Assembly (NCBI GenBank): GCA_002307145.1
Contig: DBTR01000002.1
Location: forward strand, 26,793 to 61,483
DNA length: 34,691 nt
Source: Rhodospirillum sp. UBA1311
GTDB lineage: Bacteria > Pseudomonadota > Alphaproteobacteria > Rhodospirillales > Rhodospirillaceae
Direction: 5' to 3'
Below, one piece after another: positions 1 to 6,931 of this stretch. The notes below the pieces were generated by a model, which worked only from the letters and a program-made list of their open reading frames with translations, was not told the DNA's origin and ran no database searches. The position numbers and the translations under genes were made by a program. Every line of letters begins with the position of its first letter. The first letter of the stretch is position 1.

Positions 1-2099
1 GCGAGCAGCGGGTTGATGTCGAGTTCGGCGATCCGGGGATTCTCCACGATCAGTTCGGAGAACCGCACCAGCAGGCTTTCGAGCTGCGCCATGTCGACGC
101 TCTCGCGGCCGCGCACGCCCTTCAAGGCATGATAGATCTTGGTCTTTTCCATCATCCGGCGGGCGAGGGTGGTGTTCAGCGGCGGCAGGCCGAGGGCCTT
201 GTCGCCGTAGACCTCGACGAGCTGGCCGCCCGAGCCGAACAGCAGCACCGGGCCGAACTGGATGTCGACCGAGGCGCCCAAAATCAGCTCGTAGCCGTCG
301 AGCTTGGCCATCGGCTGCACCGTCACGCCCTGGAAGTGCTGCGTCCCGACCTTGGCCGTCACCGAGGCCTTGATCTGCGCGAACGCCGCCTTCACCGCCG
401 CTGCGTCGCGGAGGTTCAGCACCACGCCGCCGACGTCGGTCTTGTGGGTGATGGTGAGCGAGTGGAGCTTGAGGACGATCGGGTAGCCCATGCGGTTGGC
501 GATCGCCTCGGCTTCCGCCTCCGAGGTCGCGATCTCGGTGGGGGTGGTGGCGATGCCGTAGGCTTCGAGGAGCTTCTTCGATTCGTACTCGGTGAGAATG
601 GTGCGGCCTTCCGCCTCGACCGTGGCGATCAGGGCGCGGGCGGCGTCGCGATTGTAGCCGTTCGCGTCGGTGGCGGCGGAGGGGGTTTCATAGAGGCCCG
701 CCAGGGCTTCCGAATACTGCCACATGTAGTTGAACACGCCGACGGCGGTATCGGGGTAGGAGTAGCTCGGCATGCCCGCCTGGTTGAGCAGATCGTCGCC
801 CTCGGCGACGCTCTCGCCGCCCATCCAGCTCGCCAGCACCGGCTTGCCGAGGGATTGGGAGTAGCCCGCGAGGTGTTCGGCGATCTCGGTCGGGTTGGTC
901 ATCCCCTGCGGCGTCATGATCACCAGCATGCCGTCGATGTTGGGGTCCTTCGCCGCGATTTCGAGGCTTTTGGCGTAGCGTTCCGGCTCGGCGTCGCCGA
1001 GGATGTCGACCGGGTTGTTGTGGCTCCAGATCGACGGCAGCAGGGCGTTGAACGCGGCCATGCTCTCGGGCGAGATATCGGCCAGTTCGCCGCCGCCCTG
1101 CGCCAGGGCGTCGGTGGCGAGCACGCCCGGGCCGCCCGCGTTGGTGACGATGCAGAGCTTCTTGCCCTTCGGCAGCGGCTGCTTCGAGAGCGCGTCGATC
1201 ATGTCGAAGATGTCGTCGATGCCCTCGACGCGCAGCACGCCGACGCGGCGGAAGGCGGCGTCCAGCACTTCGTCCGAGCCGGTGAGCGAGCCGGTGTGGG
1301 AGGCGGCGGCCTTGGCGGCGGCGGCGGTGCGGCCCGCCTTGATCACGATGATCGGCTTTTCGAGCGAGACCCGGCGCGCGGCGGAGAGGAAGCGCTTCGG
1401 ATCGCCGATGCTTTCCATATAGACGACGATCGCCTTGGTCTGCGGGTCGTCGCCGTAGTAGTCGACGAGGGTGCCGAAGTCGACGTCGAGCATCGAGCCC
1501 ATCGAGACGAAGCCGGAGAAGCCGACGTTTTCCTTCAACGACCAGTCGAGGACGGCGGTGCAGAGCGCGCCGGACTGGCTGAGGAAGGCGACCGAGCCGC
1601 CTTGCGCGGACTTCGCCGCGAAGGTGGCGTTCAACCCCATGATCGGGCTCATCACGCCGAGGCAGTTCGGGCCGATCACGCGCATCTTGCCGGCGGTGAT
1701 CGCGGCGACCTCGCGTTCGAGCGCGATGCCTTCGGGGCCGGCTTCCTTGAAGCCCGCCGAGATGATGATGCCGCCCGGGATGCCGCAGGCGACCGCCTCG
1801 CGCAGGATGCCGGGGACGGTGGTGGCGGGGGTGGTGATCACCACCACGTCGGGGCGCTCGGGCAGGTCGGCGAGCGAGGGATAGGTGCGCACGCCGAGGA
1901 TGTTGGAGCGCTTCTGGTTGACCGGGTAGATGGTTCCGCCGAACGGGCTCGACAGCAGGTTCCACATCACGGTTCGCCCGACGCTGCCCTCGCGCTCCGA
2001 CGCACCGACGAGCGCCACGCTTTTCGGACGGAAGATCGCATCGAGCGGATGCGGTTCGCGGGCGACGACGCCCGCGGCGAGTTCGGCGGTTTTGGACAT
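1..2099 (-). CDS. ADP-forming acyl-CoA synthetase (acetate--CoA ligase family), C-terminus cut by window edge
   Basis: This family interconverts acyl-CoA + ADP + Pi and free acid + CoA + ATP in the cytoplasm; some members are protein acetyltransferases. The frame from ATG at 2099 stays open for 699 codons to the left edge. A CoA-binding Rossmann domain comes first (PKSVALVGASEREGSVGR near residue 30), then succinyl-CoA-ligase-like domains with GPNCLGVMSP and SQSGALC. The phosphohistidine loop ASHTGSLTG has its His at residue 268. An ATP-grasp domain follows from about residue 480, ending in AELDINPLLA at the edge. The start is supported by AGGATGAG about 5 bases upstream. ADP-forming enzymes of about 700 residues stop near here, whereas the PatZ/Pka type carries a further GNAT acetyltransferase domain. 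The missing end decides between them. The promoter at 2187-2222 probably drives it. Confidence 0.9.
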   Translation of the reverse strand, partial: MSKTAELAAGVVAREPHPLDAIFRPKSVALVGASEREGSVGRTVMWNLLSSPFGGTIYPVNQKRSNILGVRTYPSLADLPERPDVVVITTPATTVPGILREAVACGIPGGIIISAGFKEAGPEGIALEREVAAITAGKMRVIGPNCLGVMSPIMGLNATFAAKSAQGGSVAFLSQSGALCTAVLDWSLKENVGFSGFVSMGSMLDVDFGTLVDYYGDDPQTKAIVVYMESIGDPKRFLSAARRVSLEKPIIVIKAGRTAAAAKAAASHTGSLTGSDEVLDAAFRRVGVLRVEGIDDIFDMIDALSKQPLPKGKKLCIVTNAGGPGVLATDALAQGGGELADISPESMAAFNALLPSIWSHNNPVDILGDAEPERYAKSLEIAAKDPNIDGMLVIMTPQGMTNPTEIAEHLAGYSQSLGKPVLASWMGGESVAEGDDLLNQAGMPSYSYPDTAVGVFNYMWQYSEALAGLYETPSAATDANGYNRDAARALIATVEAEGRTILTEYESKKLLEAYGIATTPTEIATSEAEAEAIANRMGYPIVLKLHSLTITHKTDVGGVVLNLRDAAAVKAAFAQIKASVTAKVGTQHFQGVTVQPMAKLDGYELILGASVDIQFGPVLLFGSGGQLVEVYGDKALGLPPLNTTLARRMMEKTKIYHALKGVRGRESVDMAQLESLLVRFSELIVENPRIAELDINPLL

Positions 2100-2186
2100 G
2101 ATGCTCATCCTGAAATGATCCTGTGCAGCAGCCACGCGGAAGACCTCCGGCGTGGAACCTGGGGCGATGGACGAATGAAAATTGGC

Positions 2187-2222
2187 GTTTGCGATTATCC
2201 GTGGATTTGCCCGAAACGCCAA
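2187..2222 (-). promoter_or_regulatory. Candidate sigma70 promoter within an inverted repeat, for the acyl-CoA synthetase gene
   Basis: On the minus strand, TTGGCG (2222-2217) lies 17 bases before GATAAT (2199-2194), predicting a start near 2187. A 9-bp inverted repeat, TTGGCGTTT at 2182-2190 and AAACGCCAA at 2214-2222, covers the -35 box and the start point, as an operator for a dimeric repressor would. The boxes are seen directly; promoter activity and the regulator are inferred. Confidence 0.45.
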
Positions 2223-2422
2223 GGAAATGCAGGAGAAATTCGGTTTTCCCAGGCTTTCGTTAGGGGTATCGGGTGAATTGCATCCGGCTTTCGCCTTAGT
2301 CTTGTGCATCTGTCGACGGGCCGACAGGGGGTGGCGCTTCGAGACTCGCGCGACTCGATCCGCCGCTGCGGCGCGGCGCGAATTCCCTATATTCACAATG
2401 AGATAATGTAGTTAAAAATACT

Positions 2423-2451
2423 TTGACACGGGCCCCGGGTGGTTTTATGAC
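2423..2451 (+). promoter_or_regulatory. Sigma70 promoter of the met operon
   Basis: A perfect -35 TTGACA (2423-2428), a 17-base spacer and -10 TATGAC (2446-2451) predict transcription starting around 2458, almost exactly at the 5' end of the riboswitch at 2460. The surrounding DNA is AT-rich compared with the rest of the window. The promoter-riboswitch-terminator-metN order makes this assignment consistent. Confidence 0.75.
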
Positions 2452-2459
2452 TCGGAGCT

Positions 2460-2514
2460 GCGCCGATTTGAGCGATCAGCTTGCGGGCGCGATATAAATG
2501 CAGCTAAAGCGTCG
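2460..2514 (+). promoter_or_regulatory. SAM-II (SAM-alpha) riboswitch
   Basis: SAM-II aptamers occur in alphaproteobacterial methionine-gene leaders and form an H-type pseudoknot around S-adenosylmethionine. Here the P1 stem is GCGCC (2460-2464) with GGCGC (2486-2490). The conserved GATTT (2465-2469) follows P1, GCTTGC (2479-2484) sits in the loop, and the A-rich strand ends in the hallmark GCTAAA (2503-2508). A possible pseudoknot pairs CGAT (2473-2476) with GTCG (2511-2514), one pair being G-U. Location between a sigma70 promoter and metN is the expected context. High SAM should lower expression of the importer. The family assignment rests on recalled consensus, not on a covariance-model score. 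Confidence 0.88.
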
Positions 2515-2526
2515 GGATGGAACAAC

Positions 2527-2557
2527 ACCGCCCGGCCCAACGCTGCGGCGGTTTTTT
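2527..2557 (+). terminator. Attenuator-like intrinsic terminator before metN
   Basis: ACCGCC (2527-2532) pairs with GGCGGT (2547-2552), directly followed by six T residues (2552-2557). A competing hairpin is possible: 2508-2516 pairs with 2536-2544 (eight pairs, one mismatch), and its 5' arm overlaps the 3' end of the SAM-II aptamer. When SAM holds the pseudoknot closed, that arm is occupied and the terminator can form. The pairing is seen; the switching model is inference. Confidence 0.65.
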
Positions 2558-2573
2558 CGTTTAAGGCACACAT

Positions 2574-3638
2574 ATGATACGGCTCGAAGGACTGGAGAAG
2601 ATCTATGGCGGCGGGCGCGGCGGCGTCACCCACCATGCCCTGAAGGGCATCGATCTCTCCATCGACAAAGGCGAGATCTTCGGCATCATCGGCCGCTCCG
2701 GCGCGGGCAAGAGCACCCTGATCCGCACGATCAACCGGCTTGAGGACGTGACCGGCGGCCGGGTGTTCGTCGACGGCGTCGACATCGCGACGCTTTCCAA
2801 CGCCGAGCTCACGATCTTCCGCCGCAGCGTCGGCATGGTGTTCCAGCACTTCAACCTCCTGTCGTCGCGCACCGTCTACGGCAACGTCGCGCTGCCGCTG
2901 GAACTCGCGAAGGTGCCGAAGGACGAGATCGCGAAGCGCGTCCAGCCGATGCTCGAACTCGTCGGCCTGACCGACAAGAGCGACCGTTATCCCTCCGAGC
3001 TTTCGGGCGGGCAGAAGCAGCGCGTCGGCATCGCCCGCGCGCTGGTCGCCGAGCCGAAGGTGCTGCTCTGCGACGAGGTGACTTCCGCGCTCGACCCCGA
3101 GACCACCCAGCAGATCCTCGACCTGTTGCGCGACATCAATCGCCGCATGAGCCTCACCATGGTGGTGATCACCCACGAAATGAGCGTGGTGCGCGATCTC
3201 TGCGATCGCGTCGCGGTGATCGACGACGGCCTGATCGTCGAGTCCGGCAACGTCTTCGACGTCTTCGTCAAGCCCGCGCATCCCACCACGCAGGCCTTGA
3301 TCGCCAACGAGATCGAGGCGTCGCTGCCGAAGTCGCTGCGCCGGATCATCCACGACGGTCCGGGCGGCCCGGGCGAAAACCCGGTGGTGAAGATCGTGTT
3401 CACCGGCCCGAACGCCTACGACCCGATCATCAGCCAGCTCTCCCGCACCGCCGGGATCGATTTCAACATTCTCGCGGGACAGGTCGACTACATCCAGAAT
3501 CGTCCGTTCGGCATCCTGTTCGTCGAGGCCAAGGGCGGCATCGACGAAGCCGAGAAGGCGATCGCCTTCGTCCAATCCCGAAACCTGAAGGCGGAGGTCA
3601 TCGGCTATGTCGACCCAGATTCTGTCCCTGCTGGCTAA
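2574..3638 (+). CDS. metN: Methionine ABC transporter ATP-binding protein MetN
   Basis: Cytoplasmic ATPase of the D/L-methionine importer. The 354 residues hold the Walker A motif GRSGAGKST (40-48), the Q-loop region MVFQHFN, the signature LSGGQKQR (about 143-150), Walker B LLCDEVTSALD (about 162-172) and the H-loop VVITHEMS. A C-terminal NIL/ACT-like domain (about 272-350) is present; in this family it binds methionine and inhibits transport allosterically. The start ATG follows AAGG at 2563-2566. It is the first gene behind the riboswitch leader, so both RNA-level and protein-level feedback by the methionine pathway are predicted. Its end overlaps metI by 32 bases. Confidence 0.96.
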   Translation: MIRLEGLEKIYGGGRGGVTHHALKGIDLSIDKGEIFGIIGRSGAGKSTLIRTINRLEDVTGGRVFVDGVDIATLSNAELTIFRRSVGMVFQHFNLLSSRTVYGNVALPLELAKVPKDEIAKRVQPMLELVGLTDKSDRYPSELSGGQKQRVGIARALVAEPKVLLCDEVTSALDPETTQQILDLLRDINRRMSLTMVVITHEMSVVRDLCDRVAVIDDGLIVESGNVFDVFVKPAHPTTQALIANEIEASLPKSLRRIIHDGPGGPGENPVVKIVFTGPNAYDPIISQLSRTAGIDFNILAGQVDYIQNRPFGILFVEAKGGIDEAEKAIAFVQSRNLKAEVIGYVDPDSVPAG

Positions 3639-4266
3639 CGCCGCGATCGAAACCGGCTACATGGTGCTGATCGCGCTCAGCATCGGCACCCTGCTCGGCG
3701 GGCCGCTCGGCGTGATGCTCGCGACCTCCGGCCGTGGCGAACTGTTCGAGGCGCGGGTGTTCAACCGCGTCGTCGGCGGCATCGTCAACGCCACCCGGTC
3801 GATCCCGTTCATCATCCTCGCCGTCGCGATCATTCCGTTCACCCGGATGGTCGCGGGCACCTCGATCGGCACCTCGGCGGCGATCGTGCCGCTCACCGTC
3901 GCCGCCACGCCGTTCATCGCGCGGATCATCGAGGGAGCGGTGCGGGGCGTGGATTCGGGCCTGATCGAAGCCGCCCAGGCGATGGGCGCGAAGCCCTTGC
4001 AGATCGTCTTCAAGGTGCTGCTGCCGGAAGCGCTGCCCGCGATCGTGCTCGGCCTGACGCTCACCACCGTGTTGCTCATCGGTTATTCGGCGATGGTCGG
4101 CGCGGTCGGCGGCGGCGGGCTCGGCGACCTCGGCATCCGCTACGGCTACCAGCGCTTCCGTCCCGACATCATGGCCGCCGTGGTGATCGTCCTGATCGTC
4201 GTGGTGCAACTGATCCAAACCGCGGGCGACCGCCTCGCGCGCCGTCTCAACAAGCGCGTCCGCTAA
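3607..4266 (+). CDS. metI: Methionine ABC transporter permease MetI
   Basis: Inner-membrane permease of 219 residues, the usual MetI length, with about five hydrophobic membrane segments. It carries the EAA-type coupling loop EAAQAMGAKPLQIVFKVLLP (about 119-138) that contacts the MetN ATPase. The ATG at 3607 lies inside the end of metN and has GGAGG at 3592-3596, so translational coupling is likely. A homodimer of MetI with two MetN subunits forms the transporter core. The three metQ genes follow after 31 bases. Confidence 0.95.
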   Translation: MSTQILSLLANAAIETGYMVLIALSIGTLLGGPLGVMLATSGRGELFEARVFNRVVGGIVNATRSIPFIILAVAIIPFTRMVAGTSIGTSAAIVPLTVAATPFIARIIEGAVRGVDSGLIEAAQAMGAKPLQIVFKVLLPEALPAIVLGLTLTTVLLIGYSAMVGAVGGGGLGDLGIRYGYQRFRPDIMAAVVIVLIVVVQLIQTAGDRLARRLNKRVR

Positions 4267-4297
4267 CCCCATTCGCAATCCGCCAGGAGTCCTGCCC

Positions 4298-5092
4298 ATG
4301 TCGTTGTCGCGTATTTTCAGCGGTGTCGCCGCTGCCGTCCTCGGCCTTGGCCTCGCCGCCACCGCCGCCGAAGCCAAGGTCTACAAGGTCGGCGTGACCC
4401 AGGGTCCGCACGAACAGGTGGTCGAGTTCGTGAAGTCCGAACTCGCCAAGAAGGGCATCGAGATCGAAGTCGTCGGCTTCTCCGACTACGTGCTGCCGAA
4501 CCAGGCGCTCAACGACGGCGACCTCGACATCAACTCGTTCCAGCACCAGCCCTACCTCGACAACCAGATCAAGGATCGCGGCTACAAGCTCACCTCGGTG
4601 GGCAAGTCGATCGTCCTGCCGATGGGCATTTATTCCAACAAGGTCAAGTCGCTGAACGACTTCAAGGCAGGCGACACGATCGGCGTGCCGAACGATCCGA
4701 CCAACGGCGGCCGCGGGCTCCTGCTGCTTCAGACCGCCGGCCTGATCACCGTCGACCCGAAGGCGGGCCTGCGCGCGGGCGTGCCGGACATCACCGCCAA
4801 TCCGAAGGGCCTGAAGTTCGTCGAGCTTGACGCGGCGCAGCTGCCGCGTGCGATCCCGGACCTTGCCGGCGCAGCGGTCAACACCAACTATGCGATCCAG
4901 GCGGGCCTGGTTCCGACCAAGGACGCGCTGATCGTCGAGGACGCCAACAGCCCCTACGCCAACGTGATCGCGGTCCAGGACAAGAACAAGGACGCGGAGT
5001 GGGTCAAGGCGTTCGTCGCCGCGTATCATAGCGACGCCACCAGGAAGTTCATCGTCGACACGTTCAAGGGCAGCATCGTTCCGGCGTTCTGA
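4298..5092 (+). CDS. metQ: MetQ/NlpA-family methionine-binding protein, copy 1 of 3
   Basis: Periplasmic binding protein that delivers methionine to MetNI. The 264-residue protein starts with a Sec signal peptide ending near AATAAEA (about residue 25) and contains the family blocks FSDYVLPNQA, PNDPTNGGRGLLLLQ, VELDAAQLPRA and NTNYA. There is no lipobox cysteine, whereas many proteobacterial MetQ proteins are lipoproteins, so a soluble periplasmic form is predicted. AGGAG lies 8 bases before the ATG. This copy has a different signal peptide from copies 2 and 3 and diverges from them at several positions (GVTQGPHEQVVEF versus GVTPG.HEQVMEF), which suggests an older duplication. Confidence 0.92.
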   Translation: MSLSRIFSGVAAAVLGLGLAATAAEAKVYKVGVTQGPHEQVVEFVKSELAKKGIEIEVVGFSDYVLPNQALNDGDLDINSFQHQPYLDNQIKDRGYKLTSVGKSIVLPMGIYSNKVKSLNDFKAGDTIGVPNDPTNGGRGLLLLQTAGLITVDPKAGLRAGVPDITANPKGLKFVELDAAQLPRAIPDLAGAAVNTNYAIQAGLVPTKDALIVEDANSPYANVIAVQDKNKDAEWVKAFVAAYHSDATRKFIVDTFKGSIVPAF

Positions 5093-5135
5093 GCCGGTTT
5101 TCCGCCCACACACCCCAGATGGAGGACAAGACATC

Positions 5136-5936
5136 ATGAAACGCCGGATTCTGCTACTCGCCGCCCTGTGCGGATTGGTCGCGCCGCCGTTGATCTTGTC
5201 CTCCTCCGCCGCCGAGGCGAAGGTCTACAAGATCGGCGTGACGCCGGGCGTCCACGAGCAGGTGATGGAATTCGTCAAGCCGCTGCTGGCGCAGAAGGGC
5301 GTCGAGATCGAGATCGTCTCGTTCTCCGACTACGTCCTGCCGAACCAGGCGGTCAACGACGGCGATCTCGACATGAACGCCTTCCAGCACAAGCCCTACT
5401 TCGACAACCAGGTTCGCGATCGCGGCTACAAGCTGGTCTCGGCGGGCGCCAACTTCATCGCGCCGATGGGGATCTACTCGAAGAAGATCAAATCCCTCGA
5501 CGCGCTGAAAAAGGGCGATTCGGTCGGTATCCCGAACGATCCGACCAACGGCGGCCGTGCGCTGCTGCTGCTGCAGAAGCATGGGCTGATCAAGCTCGCG
5601 CCCGGGACCGGCCTCGCCGCCACCGTAGCGGACATCGTCGACAACCCGAAGGGGGTGAAGATCGTCGAGCTCGACGCCGCGCAGATGCCGCGCGCGCTTG
5701 AGGATCTCGCGGCGGGTGCGGTCAACACCAACTACGCGGTGCAGGCCGGGTTCACGCCCAAGACCGATAGCATCGTGCTGGAGGATGCCGACAGCCCCTA
5801 CGTCAACATCTTCGCGATCAAGGCCAAGGACAAGGATGCGGACTGGGTGAAGACGATCGTCTCGACCTACCAGTCCGAACCGGTGCGGGAGTTCATCCTC
5901 ACCAACTTCAAGGGTTCCCTGGTGCCCGCGTTCTAA
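5136..5936 (+). CDS. metQ: MetQ/NlpA-family methionine-binding protein, copy 2 of 3
   Basis: Second tandem binding protein, 266 residues. The signal peptide starts MKRRILLLAALCG and ends near SSAAEA (about residue 28). Its single early cysteine follows AAL, which is a poor lipobox, so type I signal cleavage is more likely. The mature domain keeps all the family blocks (FSDYVLPNQA, PNDPTNGGRALLLLQ, NTNYA). GGAGG lies upstream in the 43-base gap after copy 1. By eye it is closer to copy 3 than to copy 1, including a shared MKRRILL start. It probably shares the MetNI core; ligand preference (L-Met, D-Met, sulfoxide or another amino acid) cannot be read from the sequence. Confidence 0.92.
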   Translation: MKRRILLLAALCGLVAPPLILSSSAAEAKVYKIGVTPGVHEQVMEFVKPLLAQKGVEIEIVSFSDYVLPNQAVNDGDLDMNAFQHKPYFDNQVRDRGYKLVSAGANFIAPMGIYSKKIKSLDALKKGDSVGIPNDPTNGGRALLLLQKHGLIKLAPGTGLAATVADIVDNPKGVKIVELDAAQMPRALEDLAAGAVNTNYAVQAGFTPKTDSIVLEDADSPYVNIFAIKAKDKDADWVKTIVSTYQSEPVREFILTNFKGSLVPAF

Positions 5937-5962
5937 AAAATACAACGCAACGGAGGACATTC

Positions 5963-6757
5963 ATGAAACGCCGGATTCTTCTCGTCGCCGCCCTTGCGGG
6001 CGTGCTTGCCGCGCCGTTCGCTCCAAGTGCCGCGTTCGCCAAAACCTACAAGGTCGGCGTCACCCCGGGCACCCACGAGCAGGTGATGGAGTTCGTCAAG
6101 CCGCGCCTCGCCAAGGCCGGAGTCGACATCCAGATCGTGTCGTTCTCCGACTACGTGCTGCCGAACCAGGCGGTGAGCGACGGCGATCTCGACATGAATT
6201 CGTTCCAGCACCAGCCTTACCTCGACAACCAGGTCAGGGATCGCGGCTTCGACCTCGTCTCGGTGGGCAAGAACTTCGTCGAGCCGATGGGAATCTACTC
6301 GAAGAAGATCAAGTCGCTCGATCAGATCAAGGACGGCGATTCGGTCGCGATTCCGAACGATCCGACCAATGGCGGCCGCGCCCTGCTCCTGCTGCAGAAG
6401 TTCAAGCTGATCACGTTGAACGCCGGAGCCGGCCTGACCGCGACGCCGATCGACATCGCCGAGAACCCGAAGAAGCTGAAAATCGTCGAACTCGACGCCG
6501 CTCAGTTGCCGCGCGCCCTGCCCGATGTCGCGGTCGCCGCGATCAATACCAACTACGCGCTTGAGGCGGACCTGGTGCCGACCCGCGACGCGCTGGCGAT
6601 CGAGGCCGCCGACAGCCCTTACGCGAATATCTTCGTGGTCAAGACCAAGGACAAGGATGCGGAGTGGGTGAAGAAGCTGGTGGAGGTCTACCAGACCGCG
6701 CCGGTGCGCGAGTTCATCCTGAAGACCTTCAAGGGCGCGGTGGTGCCCGCCTTCTGA
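5963..6757 (+). CDS. metQ: MetQ/NlpA-family methionine-binding protein, copy 3 of 3
   Basis: Third tandem binding protein, 264 residues, last gene of the operon. A Sec signal peptide (MKRRILLVAALAGVL, cleavage near SAAFA, about residue 27) precedes a mature domain with FSDYVLPNQA, PNDPTNGGRALLLLQ, VELDAAQLPRA and NTNYA. No lipobox cysteine is present. GGAGGA lies 7 bases before the ATG in the 26-base gap after copy 2, and both downstream copies share the near-identical ribosome-binding context GGAGGACA. The intrinsic terminator at 6785-6813 follows directly. Confidence 0.92.
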   Translation: MKRRILLVAALAGVLAAPFAPSAAFAKTYKVGVTPGTHEQVMEFVKPRLAKAGVDIQIVSFSDYVLPNQAVSDGDLDMNSFQHQPYLDNQVRDRGFDLVSVGKNFVEPMGIYSKKIKSLDQIKDGDSVAIPNDPTNGGRALLLLQKFKLITLNAGAGLTATPIDIAENPKKLKIVELDAAQLPRALPDVAVAAINTNYALEADLVPTRDALAIEAADSPYANIFVVKTKDKDAEWVKKLVEVYQTAPVREFILKTFKGAVVPAF

Positions 6758-6784
6758 TTCCAGCATACCGGCAAAATTTCTGCC

Positions 6785-6813
6785 AAGGGGCCGCCTCGCG
6801 CGGCCCCTTTTTT
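6785..6813 (+). terminator. Intrinsic terminator of the met operon
   Basis: AAGGGGCCGC (6785-6794) pairs with GCGGCCCCTT (6800-6809) around a 5-base loop. The run of six T residues is at 6808-6813. This is a strong rho-independent terminator 28 bases after the third metQ. Confidence 0.9.
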
Positions 6814-6931
6814 GGCACCCGCATTCCGATGAATGGCTTTCCTTGTCGTATCGGACGTTGCATGATCTGGAGGTTCGGGGTGGTCGCGTTACGGGGGCCG
6901 GGCGTCGCGGCTTCGGAGGAGGGAACTTCCC

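Noticed and set aside
129..2276. Long plus-strand open frame (715 codons) opposite the acyl-CoA synthetase
   Set aside because: The minus strand encodes a complete set of family motifs here. The plus-strand product is Arg/His/Gly-rich, low in complexity and without motifs, as expected for antisense frames in GC-rich DNA.
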